In this document: positions 48,611 to 60,500 of the stretch, piece by piece
Layout of the letters: every line of letters begins with the position of its first letter
How positions within the stretch are numbered: position 1 is the first letter of the stretch
Assembly: GCA_963513935.1 (NCBI GenBank)
Contig: OY740771.1
Coordinates: 17,009,757-17,073,756 of the forward strand
Source: Aphrophora alni
Lineage: Eukaryota > Arthropoda > Insecta > Hemiptera > Aphrophoridae
DNA: 64,000 bases
Direction of reading: 5' to 3'
Position numbers and translations under genes: made by a program
Notes under the pieces: generated by a model
The model's database searches: none
Seen by the model: only the letters and a program-made list of their open reading frames with translations
What the model was told of the DNA's origin: nothing

Positions 48611-48644
48611 TGATCTAGTTAGCTAACATTCTATATATTTTATA
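48611..48644 (-). promoter_or_regulatory. Right-end promoter (TATA plus TCAGT)
   Basis: Minus-strand TATAAAA starts at 48644; TCAGT has its A at 48611, 33 nt away, the same spacing as in the left promoter. TGACGTCA at 48668-48661 lies about 50 nt upstream of the start. Confidence 0.65.
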
Positions 48645-48660
48645 ATTTTAAAACGGTGTG

Positions 48661-48668
48661 TGACGTCA
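48661..48668. promoter_or_regulatory. CRE/ATF-like palindrome at inner edge of right TIR
   Basis: TGACGTCA, reading TGACGTCACAC on the minus strand as in the left counterpart at 33579. Confidence 0.45.
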
Positions 48669-48691
48669 AACCCAAACTGTCCCTAAACTAA

Positions 48692-49124
48692 TGGTGGACT
48701 CTGACAAAGATTGCCCCCCTGACCACAACATTTTATTTACTTTAATAACTAATTATCAATTTTCTTTATTTACACACATTAACTCTGTACTCGTTATCTT
48801 TGTTTACACTATGGCGCCAGACTCCTATCAGTGACCTTTGCGTCAGGGAATATTTTCCATACTCCGGACGGATTTTGATCGGTCATAGTCTTATACAACT
48901 TGTTTGTTTGTCATTAAACATCTTTTTATTTACATACATTAACCATTGTTTGTCTTTAAACATATTTTTATTCACCTAAACCTTATATTTATTTACTTAA
49001 CTCTTATCTTTGTTTACTTAATAACATCAACAACGTTCTTAAAGTCGTATCTCTTATCTTTGAACTTTGACCAGTGACCTTTGGTTTGTTTGTTTGTCTA
49101 CATCAAGTGCCCCAACATACTACT
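48692..49124 (-). repeat. Right terminal inverted repeat (433 bp)
   Basis: Complement of 32881-33543, with a single copy of the 231-bp unit; ends in CATACTACT. Confidence 0.95.
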
Positions 49125-49130
49125 TATTAC
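49125..49130. repeat. Right target-site duplication (TATTAC)
   Basis: Exact repeat of 32875-32880. Confidence 0.95.
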
Positions 49131-51552
49131 AGTATTACTACTCCACTGTCTGTCCTGTCTAATAACTAGGTTACACTTCTCCAATGTTTATCGTGCTAGT
49201 TTGACTCTCAGTATAATGTACTAAGAATAATTGCTAATTTATCTAACAGAATTATAAAACAAAGCCTTACCTAACTGTAACCTCTTGGTTGGTTTCCTCT
49301 AAAAATCAGAAAGAGTGATATTAATAAACACATTTATAGGTTATGACAACTCTTAAACGATTTAATACATTGGATTGTAATAGTGTAACACATTTAGTAA
49401 TACTCCATACAGTTAGAGCTCCGATTTGTTTTAGTGCCTAGAGACTAGCGCTCTGTCTTAGTGTGTGATAGGACTCGGTGTCACGGGAGCAACATTGTGG
49501 TGTTAAAACAACATATTGAGGTCAAGTAGCGAATTCTAGTTGCGAACGATAGAACTACACCAACGGGAACTCGATGTGTTGATCACTGAAAATCCGACCA
49601 GCAGTTCTAGAAACTCTTTTCGAGTTGTTACACCAAAGGATATTATTACTAGGATCTACACAGTTTCTTAGGTAGACAAAAATTTGACTGAGAGAAAATC
49701 TTTTGTTTGTCTAACTCCCTCAATAAATACCACTAGAAGAACCAAAATTACACGGGTTGCTTTAGTCGAAAAAAGGGTGTAACATTGGACGCACAACAGC
49801 TTTGTTTTTAAGCACTTTTCAAAAATCAAAATATATATTTTTCAAAAAGCTCACAATTTTAACATTTGTGCAAACAAAATATTCTTGTATTGAGTTATTT
49901 GATTTATTGATCGGTTTTTAGGATGTATATACATTTATGAATTTTCATCATTCTACACGTACCTAACTAATTTTGTTGTCCACATTACATAAATGAAAAG
50001 AAAAACACAAATTCGTCATAGTTTACAACAACTAAGTGATTTCAGTGTTAAATTTGTATGTCTATTGTAGGCTATTGTTTATGTGTTGCATATATTATAT
50101 AGTATGTTTTAAAATAGACCCCATTCTATTAGTAAAAATAGTTGTGTTTAGTAATTTTCACGTTTGTTGGTTTAGTTTAAGTTGCATTCTTGTATATTAA
50201 TCGATTGAAATTTGTTTTAGCTAAATTACAAAATAATTCTAACCATATTATTACATATTACAAATTTAAACTGGATATTTTCTAAAGAGATGCATTTGAA
50301 CGAATTGCAAATGTTAACCAGTAAACGGAGTAAAATAATAAAATTGCAATCAATAACTCTTCACTTTATAAGAGTCGTGTATTAGTAAATAGTACAATAA
50401 AATTGCCTTTACTGAAATAGTAACTTGCATACAAAGCAAAATGTTTCTCACGAATAATATACAAATGGCTTTCTTTGAAGAATAAAATAGCTTTTGAAAT
50501 GCTGACACTTAAATATAATGCATAAGCTCGTCTTTTCTACATCAACTTATATTGGATCTTAAATTGTATCTTGGCAAAAACATACTATATAATATAAGTG
50601 TTATATAATTTTGTCAATCAATACCTCAGAGTTTAAATCATGTTTTTAAAAATTTATTTTGTTACGTAATACAGCTCATTGGATCCTGATAAATAAATAA
50701 GTACAAGATATTAAGTTTATTGTAGTTGCAAGTTAAATTCCCAGACTAAAAAAATGGGAGTAAGATTTTTTTAAATTAAATCTTGAATATTCAATAAAAT
50801 CATACTTATAACCTCATTGTGGATTTTCATAAGGTTGGTTCACGTTTTAAAGTAAAGACTAATTTTACTATTTTTAAAATGTAAACTGTTATTATACAAT
50901 TTTTAACACATTATATTAAATATTTCCAATAATTTTCTTTCTTTAATAAGTTAAGTGTATCTAGTAACTGATTGATTAAAATTTACTTTTTAATAACGAC
51001 ACTAGGGTTCATTAAAAAATTTTCACTAATTACTACAGAACTAATATTTACTTTACTATTATGTTTTACAGAGAGGTTTATGTTTTTAGTATTAATAATC
51101 ATGTTATGTTCAATATTTATTCATCTATAATCTTGTCACATTATTCTTCTCAGTTTTTTGGAATACCTCCATCTTCAAAAACTACGTATTTACTGCTTTA
51201 TCCGCTAGGGAACGAATTTTTTATAACCTATCCATTCTTCTCCTCTACTACTTACTTAAGCTCCGCCTCTTTTTCTTCTCCCTTCAACAGTCTTGCTATT
51301 AGATTAATTTAAACGTTTATCTCTTAATGTTGTATTATTTCAACAACGTTAGATTTTGAAACATTATATCTCATTGACATTAATATGTCCTTAAAATATA
51401 CTTTATTAATTTTATTTTAATTTTTCCAAATGTCCAATGTTTTTTCTTTTTGTCACAACTATATAGTACATTCTTAAATCTTTCATTCCTTTTGGAATAT
51501 GTTTCCTTCTTATACATTGTACTGCGAAGTGGCAGTCTTATAGTCTTTTGTG

Positions 51553-51631
<79 letters not shown>

Positions 51632-53370
51632 GTGTTTTATTCATAAGTTATGAAATATCTTAAGTTTTTTCCACTTTGTTCTATATATGACTTTTTTTTT
51701 ACGCATACATTTTATTTTATTCTCGTGTATCTTGTTATTCATGTTTAACTTCAGCTACGAATTGTTTTCTTCTGCTTTTATATAACATTTCTTTAAAAAA
51801 CTGTTTCGTTTTATATTTGTCATTTTATTTACAAGTATCAAATCTTTAAAACCTTTTTTCTATAACTGTTGTAATACGATTTAATTTTTTTCAAAACTTT
51901 TATGCTAGTCAGTATATAAGACGTCTTATATACTTTATATATATATATATATATATATAAAGTTAATGGTGTTATTCCGAAACGACACAAATAACTATAA
52001 CATGCTAAAGCCAGGAATGGCTGAAAATTGTAATCAACATAAATTTGTATGTTGCAATATAGAATCATGTAAATTGTTGTAAATTGTTAAACCCGATACT
52101 GAAAAAATACATTTTTTAGATAAAATCTAGAGACGAGTAATTTTATAGTTATTGAGAAATATGCCTATTGTGATATGGCTGTTTGAGCGTCTCACGCACC
52201 TTTAATAAATTGTAACACTATAAGCTAAACCAAAATGGAAAAAAAAACAGTCGTCGCTATTGAAGGATTTGTGCAAAAACGTTAGTGGCTAACTATAATT
52301 ATATTCACGTAAGTCAAATTTAGTAATATTAATCAGGTTTATTAAATAGAAATAATAGAATTAGAAAAATAGCTGGTCAAGTGAATCAATTAAAGTCATC
52401 TGAGCAAAATCTTGCATTTTGGAGCGGGGAGTTGAATCCAGAGAAAGACCATTCGGGGTTTCACCCGAATTATTGTGATTATTCGAAGGGTGGTGTGGGA
52501 CCCAATAATGCACCGCATCAGGTGACACCACGAGTTCTGTTTAGCTTTAAAAAATACAAGTAATTAAACCAGTAGAATCTATAAAACAAAAAAAAAATAT
52601 AACAGGTACCTCAAAATGTTAACACAAACAGTAAATATATATTAAGGTGCTGTGTTAGAAAGGGGTGGGAATACCAGCAAATTGATTATGAGAAATCATT
52701 ACTCTCAAATAGTCAAACATTTTATATAATCAAGTGTTTTACATTAAAGTACTCAAAACGGATATGTCATTAAATATCTGAACATAGATGATTCTTTATC
52801 ATCAATAGTTTCTCTCTAATACAGTGACAAAGTACAGAATTTTCGAAATGAATTTTCGACATCCCTAATAAACCAGCCCTAATACTTTTTATATCCTTCT
52901 TCAGCTTTTATGTTTACATAAAATTTCGTTTTGAGGTCCCATGAGTCCAAAATGTCTGCCTGTTGTCCGTCGTATTTTCAGAGCACTACATCTAAAACGA
53001 ATAAATCGATTTTAGTGAAATTAGATATGATAAATATGATAAAAAATCAGCAAGAACATCTGTTTTATGAATGATAAAGTTGGTATATCATTTAAATGTT
53101 AATTGGTAGCAAAAATATTTTTGTAATCGGTAAAGTCATATTCAAGTTTTTATTTGTGAGAAATAGTGTGGCAGTCCCAAGGTACCTAGCTGGATTTACA
53201 TCTTCGTTCAGCTAGTTTTGTTTTAGATACATTTCCTTCATCATTGTTAGGTCATTTTCTGCTGATGGTCATATTTTATACCAATTTGCACAATAATATG
53301 GCGCAAACACTCACTGATATTTTTGTTACATAATATGTAACACTGGTTTATTTGATTGTGTTAGAATATG
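49131..53370. other. Gene-free stretch right of the Polinton
   Basis: AT-rich, with a (GT)n microsatellite at about 51549-51633 and a short (AT)n at about 51938-51960. The open frames at 51061-51312 and 52381-52563 show no domain. Confidence 0.5.
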
Positions 53371-53376
53371 AATCTT
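53371..53376. repeat. Left target duplication of foldback element (AATCTT)
   Basis: Repeated exactly at 54689-54694. Confidence 0.85.
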
Positions 53377-54688
53377 AGTAGTAAAGTAAAGCCGGTATTA
53401 AGGCATTTCCGCATTCCATTCCACATTCCTGCATATAAATTTCCTCATTTACCACATTCCTGCATATAAAATACCTCATTAACCACATTCCTACTTATAA
53501 ATTACCTCTATAACCACATTCCAGCACATGAATTACCTCATTTACCACATTCCTGCATATTAATTACTACATTCCAGTGATTTCCATATTCTCAGACATA
53601 TGAGTCATCATACTTCCGCATTCCTTACATTCCTAGACATATGATTCATGCATATAATTTCCGCATTGGAATGTTGAAATATTTCATGTTTGTTTACGAA
53701 TGGTTGTGACGTGGTGTTGTTTATGTTGTGATTGTCATGTATGTTTTGATTATTATATTGTACACATTCCAGACATAAAAGACAAAGTCATTACCTCATT
53801 CCAGACATAAACAGAGACCAGACCAGACTGACAGACAGATAAGGTTGTTTCCACATTCCGTTAGTTGTGTTTTGTGAATGGTCTCTCCCTTGCTGGGAAT
53901 TTGTGACATCATCACTACAACATCATCACACAAGAGTTAAGGTCATGGATACCCGGTTATTATAAGTCTTAGGAGGTCTATTAGTCTGGGTTTTTTCTTC
54001 ACCTAGGATAAAGTTGTTAGAAATGACGTTGTTGATTTCTTATAGTATTTATAGACTCCCGATATAGAATATGTTATTCCTTTCCCTTTCTCTTTTCCAT
54101 GACCTCTTGTGAAATCTTTCGCAATCATTATAATGATGGTAGTGATGATGTCACAAATTCCCAGAGAGGGAGAGACCATTCACAAAACACAACTAACGGA
54201 ATGTGGAAACAACCTTATCTGTCTGTCGGTCTGGTCTGGTCTCTGTTTATTTCTGGAATGAGGTAATGACCCCTCCTTTCCATCTATGTCTGGAATGTGT
54301 ACAATATAATAATCAAAACAAACATGACAATCAAAACATAAAAAACATAACCACGTCACAACCCCATTCATAAACAAACATGAAATATTTCAACATTCCA
54401 ATGCGAAAATTATGCATGAATCATATGTCTAAGAATGTATGGAATGCGGAAGTATGATGACTCATATGTCTGAGAATGTGGAAATCACTGGAATGTGGTA
54501 ATTAATATGCAGGAATGTGGTAAATGAGGTAATTCATATGCAGGAATGTGGTTAATGAGGTAATTTATATACAGGAATGTAGTTAATGATTTAATTTATA
54601 TGAAGGAATGTGATTACTGAGGTAATTTATATGCAAAAATGTAGAATGAAATGCGGAAATGCCTTAATACCGCCTTTACATTACTACT
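53377..54688. mobile_element. Foldback element, 1,312 bp, with Polinton-like ends
   Basis: Left end AGTAGTAAAGTAAAGCCGG; right end, complemented, AGTAGTAATGTAAAGGCGG. Arms of about 560-590 nt pair throughout (for example gtgaatggtctctccc with gggagagaccattcac; aaggtcatgga with tccatgacct). Within each arm a unit of about 31 bp (ccacattcctgcatataaattacctcattt) is repeated about five times. No coding capacity. It has a 6-bp duplication and shares AGTAGTA with the Polinton ends in this window, so it may be a non-autonomous element moved by a Polinton integrase. Confidence 0.85.
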
Positions 54689-54744
54689 AATCTTCCTGTT
54701 CAAATATCTTTATTATTTTTATTATCTTTATTACTACCATAATT

Positions 54745-54995
54745 CCTGTTCTGGTAGCTTAGTGGTTAAAGACGTCACTCTTTGACCAGGAGTGATACCT
54801 GAATTCCTGGGTTCAAATTCCTGTTCACAGGACACAAGGTTTATTATGTGTGATTTGGTTCTTTCTAACCTCTGGTATAGTGGAGGGAATGCCCACTATA
54901 AATTAACGGTGGTTGGTTTGAGTGGAAGATGACGGCTTTGATTGGTATTCAGGTGCATAAAGAACAGAAAAATATTGTAAATTTAATTTTTTTAA
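54745..54995 (+). mobile_element. tRNA-derived SINE
   Basis: Internal RNA polymerase III promoter: A box TAGCTTAGTGGTT at 54755-54767 and B box GGTTCAAATTCC at 54810-54821, spaced as in tRNA genes. An unrelated body of about 150 nt follows and a T/A-rich end near 54990. The tRNA-like head does not fold into a clean acceptor stem, so it is not a tRNA gene. Confidence 0.7.
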
Positions 54996-55062
54996 ATCTA
55001 TTAACTAATAAAACTATAATATCGATTAATTGAGCGCTTGTAGACCATTTAAACGTATTCAT

Positions 55063-55067
<5 letters not shown>

Positions 55068-55156
<89 letters not shown>
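55068..55156. repeat. (CA)n(TA)n microsatellite
   Basis: CA dinucleotides to about 55098, then TA dinucleotides to 55156. Confidence 0.95.
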
Positions 55157-55157
<1 letters not shown>

Positions 55158-55620
55158 TGTATATATAAACATTAAAATAATATAAAAAAAATAAAATAAA
55201 CCAATAACTTTGTAGGCCTACCTAAGATTAGTGTATGGCCTAAGTGTATAAATAAAGGATGAATAAAATGCAAAACGCTCGAGCAGTACCTAGTAGATAA
55301 AGTGAAAGTTCTTTGTAAAGAATCCATAAGAAATGCGGTTTAAGGAGTTGTTTTGTTGAGTCCACAAAGTAAGGATTTTCGGACCTTGAAAAAAAATCTG
55401 ATAATAACGAATAAAAGGAAGCTGGAGGATCTGTATCAAAAGGATAAATAGCCAGACAGCCCAAGTTGTTAAGGAGTAGACGACGTTATGTTCCGTGTTG
55501 TTCATTAACACAATTTCCGTAAGTCAAGTTTTTAATTTTATAAAGTATAATGTGTTGCCTTGGACTGTTTAATATATAATATAGTTAATTACCTTAGAGG
55601 TTGTCCTCAGTCCGTATATT

Positions 55621-55679
55621 GGTTTTAGCTACAGCGCTGTTTCGCCGAACACTGTCGGCTTCATCAGGCCCGCACTAAC
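55621..55679 (-). ncRNA. Hammerhead ribozyme candidate, left arm
   Basis: Mirror image of the right-arm motif; CTGATGA lies on the minus strand at 55667-55661. Confidence 0.65.
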
Positions 55680-55824
55680 ACATAGACACGTAACACAAAA
55701 CACTAAAACATATAAAATCGGAGTATGACTCGTCGTACATATCGTCGTACAATTTTATTATTTATGTACGACGAGTCATACTCCGATTTTATATGTGTTA
55801 GTGTTTTGTGTTACGTGTCTATGT

Positions 55825-55883
55825 GTTAGTGCGGGCCTGATGAAGCCGACAGTGTTCGGCGAAACAGCGCTGTAGCTAAAACC
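55825..55883 (+). ncRNA. Hammerhead ribozyme candidate, right arm
   Basis: CTGATGA (55837-55843), an extra A, stem II GCCGA/TCGGC with loop CAGTGT (45-60 of 558xx), GAAA (55861-55864), stem III ACAGC/GCTGT without a loop, and cleavage triplet GTA (55872-55874). Stem I can form GGC/GCT plus GTT/AAC across an internal loop. An extra A after CTGATGA is known in a viroid hammerhead. A loopless stem III suggests action as a dimer. Confidence 0.68.
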
Positions 55884-55939
55884 AATATACGGACTGAGGA
55901 CAACCTCTAAGGTAATTAACTATATTACAAGTTTTTAAG

Positions 55940-57080
55940 TTTAGGTGTGAAATATTTCATAAACTGTTCAAGATATAATATTGACCAAATATTTATGTCC
56001 ATTCATTAGGATGGAAAACTAGTTCTTACAAATAGGGATTTCAAGATATTTGTGTTACAGACGAAATAAAAAAAAATATATGAAAATTTTAAAATTCATA
56101 ATTACTTTATTATGAAGTCATCCGAAAACCAAAACATTATGTGGTGTGAAAACAGCAACTTTAAAAAAAATAGTGGTCTAACTTTAGTATTTTAGTATCT
56201 TGAGATATCTGAAATATAGTTCAAATTGAGTTTAATTGCCGGTCGGATTCCCCTTGGTATAGAAGATATTTTAAAAATTAATGTTTGACATTACCTTCTC
56301 AATTTAGTCGATATAAAAATGCACTTTATTTTCCAATTCAAAACGAGGCAGTATATTATGCGAGGAGTGGGGGGGGGGGTTATTAAAACCCATTGAACTG
56401 TGCCTTGCTTCCAGTACAGAGATTTTATTGGTCCTTTTTCAACCTTTCCAATGATTCCGCAGTGTAGCGTTGTGCGGTAATTTCGCGAGGGCGATAAAGA
56501 CACTTTACACTCGAATTGCATGCAAAATGTTTCATACAACTACAGTATACATTATTTCATATTATTTTTATTTTTTAGTATATGTAAGAGCTATAAAAGA
56601 TTTAAGTTGGGATATTGCAGAACAATACTATTGTATCCTGAACATGTTATTTACTGTTAGATATATCTATGTGAAATGTATCTGAAAATCTTTCCCAACA
56701 TTGTATTGAACAACTAGGCATATAAATACATTTGAGGTTAGCTGAGTCTGTTTATTGTTCAGTGAGTGGACGAAGTGACATTAATAAACCGGAATCAGCT
56801 CGTTTATTCAGAGTGCAATAAAGAATCACATTTAATCAATGATCATTTGTGCAATATATTGTTTTGCACTCTGAGTATTAATCAGCTGTTTTGAACTGTT
56901 CAAATGTTTTAAATAAACACTTTAGACATTAGTAGGATAAAGAACTTACTGGTATTTCAATAAGTATTTCCAGATATTTTGTATTTTTAACATATTCTTT
57001 TAGTTTAATTTTGATATAATTTATGTTTTAGAAACTCTATTCTTCAAAGGTAAAGATTTTGTTTGAGAATGTAAAGAAAG
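55940..57080. other. No gene recognised
   Basis: AT-rich. A run of G (about 56369-56378) followed by ttattaaaaccc is the inverse of a C-rich motif seen near 3961 and 8418. Confidence 0.5.
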
Positions 57081-57084
57081 CTTT

Positions 57085-57175
57085 ACTATTCAATAAAATA
57101 TACGACCTAGACCAGGAAATTGAAACCAGAACCTTTGGTTTTACGTGTCAATGCTCTACCAACTGAGCTATCCAT
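57085..57175 (-). mobile_element. tRNA-like SINE head, minus strand
   Basis: Minus strand reads GGATAGCTCAGTTGGTAGAGCA (A box), then GGTTTCAATTTCC (B box), cctggtctaggtcgtatatttt. The A and B boxes are good but the anticodon arm is poor, so it is SINE-derived rather than a functional tRNA gene. Confidence 0.55.
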
Positions 57176-57424
57176 ATTAACTTTGCTTTTCGCTGCAATA
57201 TTCAATTATCAAATTAATTACCGCGTTAGAAACGACATTGAAATTAATATTTTTACTCAACTTGCAGCCCTTAGGTATGCATTTATTGATTTTAATTCTT
57301 ATACATTGTTACCAGCTAGTAGGCTATTTTTAGTTCAATAATAATACATTTGAAATATGATAATTCGAAAATTGAAGCAAAAAGCAAAGTCAAGTGAGAG
57401 TGTACCCCCTATGCTGGGAAGCGA

Positions 57425-57575
57425 CTAAATATAGCTCAGTATTAGAGCGTAAAATTAAGGTCCTGGTTTCAATTCCCAGTCTAGGTCGTATATTTTTCAC
57501 TTGAATAATTATTGAATTAAGAATACTAGCTGGTAAAAACTTATAAGCGTCAAAATCAATAAATTTACTATTCAT
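57425..57575 (+). mobile_element. tRNA-like SINE copy, plus strand
   Basis: ATAGCTCAGTATTAGAGCG and GGTTTCAATTCCC followed by agtctaggtcgtatatttt, the same family as 57085-57175 in the opposite orientation. Its downstream body (tactagctggtaaaaac...gtcaaaatcaataaat) recurs inverted at 57275-57345. Confidence 0.55.
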
Positions 57576-60500
57576 TGTCTATTTAGAAAGATCCTCCATG
57601 CGATCGCTCAAGGACGTTTCAAACAAGCTCAAGGCTTGTTTTGTATTTCTATGAAATTGTGTGTTTGGTGATGGATGCCAAGGTATATTTACTTATATTG
57701 TGTTACATATATGTAGTAATTAGGAAGTTTTGTGAAAGGATAATTTTTTGTAATAAAGTCTGTACGTCGTCCCCAAAAGTGTGAACAGATTTTGATTAAA
57801 TTTGATCTGTGGGCATCTTTTGACTATATCTCTGCACGGTTTTGTCATTTCCAGTAAAAAATGTGCAATTTTAACGATTTCTCTAAGGATCCAAAGGGAA
57901 TTTATTAGTAGGTATCTTTTCAAAAATACCGGTTCGTGAGTTCAAAAATACCGGGCGAAAGACTTAATTTCTCAATCAAGACTACCAATTTCGACCAAAT
58001 TTTATGGAAATATGAAGGTTAATATCAAAACCCGTGACTAAAATCAAAGGTAAAAAACATGGCCGTTCAGAAATGATTAGTAGAAAACATAAAGATACCT
58101 TCATCACCATCGATGTTCAAAAATTAATATTTATATTAACATTTATTGGTTAAGCTAAACATGTTTAAGCCCTATTAAAATGTAAAATTCTTTAAATAAA
58201 TGTTTATAATTGCATTTTAATAGAGCTTAGGAATTTATATTATTATGCTATATGTTTCACTTACATTTTCAAACTGACACTTAATGTAAAACACTATACA
58301 TTACTTGTACGACATAAAACTTTATTTTGTACATTTGTACACGTCTTATATTTATAAATATAGCAATCCGAAAGTTTAAAATAATCTAAAAATCTTTTTT
58401 TTCAAATACGCCACCCACGTTTATTTTCACTTTTTGCCTGACAATTACCTAACTGACATTTTTGGTGCCTAATAGTTTTGGAGATAGGTGACTAATAGAG
58501 TTTGTGCAATATTTTTCACTGTTTATTTCCACTTAGTCCATTATAGCAATTCTCTTTACCTCTAACTCTGAACTACGTTCGGAGTTAAATGACATTTTTT
58601 TTTTTTTCAAAAAAAAACTTATTTGACAAAAGTTAAAAGTCCAACGCAATTTAACAAATTGAAAACCTCAAACAAGTCCAAAATTAAGATTTAAATCCCC
58701 CATAAATACACATCAAAGAGTGTATTGATGTAAAGAGTAGATATAGATTGAGTGAGTTACTCTTTATTATGATGGATAAACGTCATGAAGATGTCCTGAA
58801 CACTTCTTTAACTTCTAATGGTGCTTCTTGGAAAAGGAAGGACCTTGCATGTTATTGATAAATTTATTTATTTTCCTGACATAGAGAAAAGTGTTTTAAG
58901 ATATTGCAGTTTCACTCGTTTAAAAATAACTTTTACTGGTGTTCGTTTGATTGAATATAAATACATTATAAGATTTAACATTGATATTATTTCGAATTTA
59001 CGATGATAAGACGTTCAAATTGTAACGTTTTATTTAACCTTGTGTATAACTTTAATTTGATAAGAGAATTGAAAAACAACTGTAGGCTACATAATATTAT
59101 TTATTTACATCTAGTTTCAATAAAAAATGGAATTTTCGGCTGAAAAATGAAATATGGTAATTTTAAAATGTGCTGTGAATAAATAATCTTACCAATCATG
59201 CTGAAATGTAATCATGAATTCAGATATTACTTAAAAAAATTGAAATAAAAAATGTTAAAAAAACCTACACTTTAGTTGTGAGTAATTAAAAACTAATTAA
59301 TTACATATTACCTACTCAATATACATAGTATAGGCTAAGTTTGGTAATCATAATGTTCTCGATGAAAGTCATTCTAGGACTGATAAAACGCATTGAAGTA
59401 GATTTAATGCAAGTATTTTTGTGTGTATAATACATTTAATCAGAAGCTTTGATAAAGAAAAAATACTGCAAATGAACAGAAACTACCTACTGAATGGAAA
59501 GCGGGTGTTTATGAAATACTGTTCAGTGACTTTGACTGGTATTATACAGGACAGACGGACAAACTCCTCAAGGAATTCTTTTAAACAATTTGCCCCTCAA
59601 AAACTCACACCAAATAGAATCTTATTTTGCACAATACCAGGTATGTAATAACAATAAATACTTAGATTTTTACAACATTCTGACACTTCTGCATGTAAAA
59701 CAGATAAAATTTTAAATGATGGTGAAATATAGGATTGTCGTTCCAGTCCAAAGTTCTTGATGTTAGCTTCCGTTCAACTATTTCCTCGCGAGGTCCATCA
59801 CGGTTGATATTAACAGTTATTTTAATTGTAAAAATATATGTGATGTCTGTAAGTATTGTAAATAATTGTGTATTTTAATGTTTAAAACTATGTAAGGATC
59901 TCCAGTGAGTGAAAGAATAACTGATGATGGGATTACTGTAGCGAAACGCGTTTTAACATGGTAAAGTTAGATAAAGCTCGAAAGTAATTTAAGGTATTTG
60001 ATTGTATTTACTAAATCAGAATTTGTTTATTAGGAATTAAGTTGGATTACAAAATGAAATTAAAAAATAACACTTTAAAACAAGCAAATTTAATCTACTA
60101 TATTCAGCTGTGAGAAAGCGATTAAGCTATATTTTTTACTCAGTTAAGGTGGTGAATTAATCATAGCCTAAAAATTATTAAAAATCAACTTTTTGAGAAC
60201 AAACATACATTTTTACGTTAATAATTTTTATGTGATAGAATTCTCTCTAGAGTACTCATGTTCTTATATTCAATTTTATATTTAAAACTATAAATTTTAA
60301 TAACTTATATACTTTTAATTTTTTCTGTTCATAGTCCTTTTTTTCTTTTTTCCTATTGGTACGACGTTTCGCTTATTATTCAGGCATTATCACACCCTAA
60401 CTTAACCTAACCTAAACTCTTTTTTTTATTATTCTTGCATTGGTTTAATGGGTTTCACTTGTTCGAAATAAATAAAACATATATACACTATATTTTAGAA

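Larger units (their letters stand above)
32881..49124. mobile_element. Polinton/Maverick element, near complete (16,244 bp)
   Basis: Seen: inverted termini starting AGTAGTATGTTGGGGCAC, a perfect 6-bp duplication TATTAC, and genes for family-B polymerase, DD35E integrase with chromodomain, FtsK/HerA-type packaging ATPase, adenain-like protease, and major and minor jelly-roll capsid proteins. Known of the family: Polintons are 15-20 kb self-synthesising elements with 6-bp duplications and this gene set, and may form virions. The left half is transcribed rightward (polymerase); most of the right half is transcribed leftward. The TIRs differ at only about three sites apart from a 231-bp duplication in the left one, and all genes except the polymerase N-terminus are open. 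The insertion therefore looks recent. Confidence 0.97.
55536..55927. mobile_element. Hammerhead-bearing foldback element, 392 bp
   Basis: Inverted arms of 163 nt (55578-55740 and 55764-55926) differ at a single base; the loop is 23 nt. A 42-nt unpaired tail (55536-55577) precedes the left arm. The whole unit is bracketed by an 11-bp direct repeat CAAGTTTTTAA (55525-55535 and 55928-55938), a probable target duplication. Each arm encodes a hammerhead-ribozyme core. Minimal hammerheads of this type are known from Penelope-like retroelements, so a non-autonomous relative is likely. Confidence 0.75.

Noticed and set aside
57085..57175. Functional tRNA gene on the minus strand
   Set aside because: A and B boxes are present, but the anticodon and acceptor stems do not pair well and the 3' part joins a repeated body.
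59921..59950. Second hammerhead ribozyme
   Set aside because: CTGATGA and CGAAAC are present, but the bases between cannot form stem II.
60394..60418. Interstitial telomere repeat (CCTAA)n
   Set aside because: Only two to three imperfect units; common by chance in AT-rich insect DNA.
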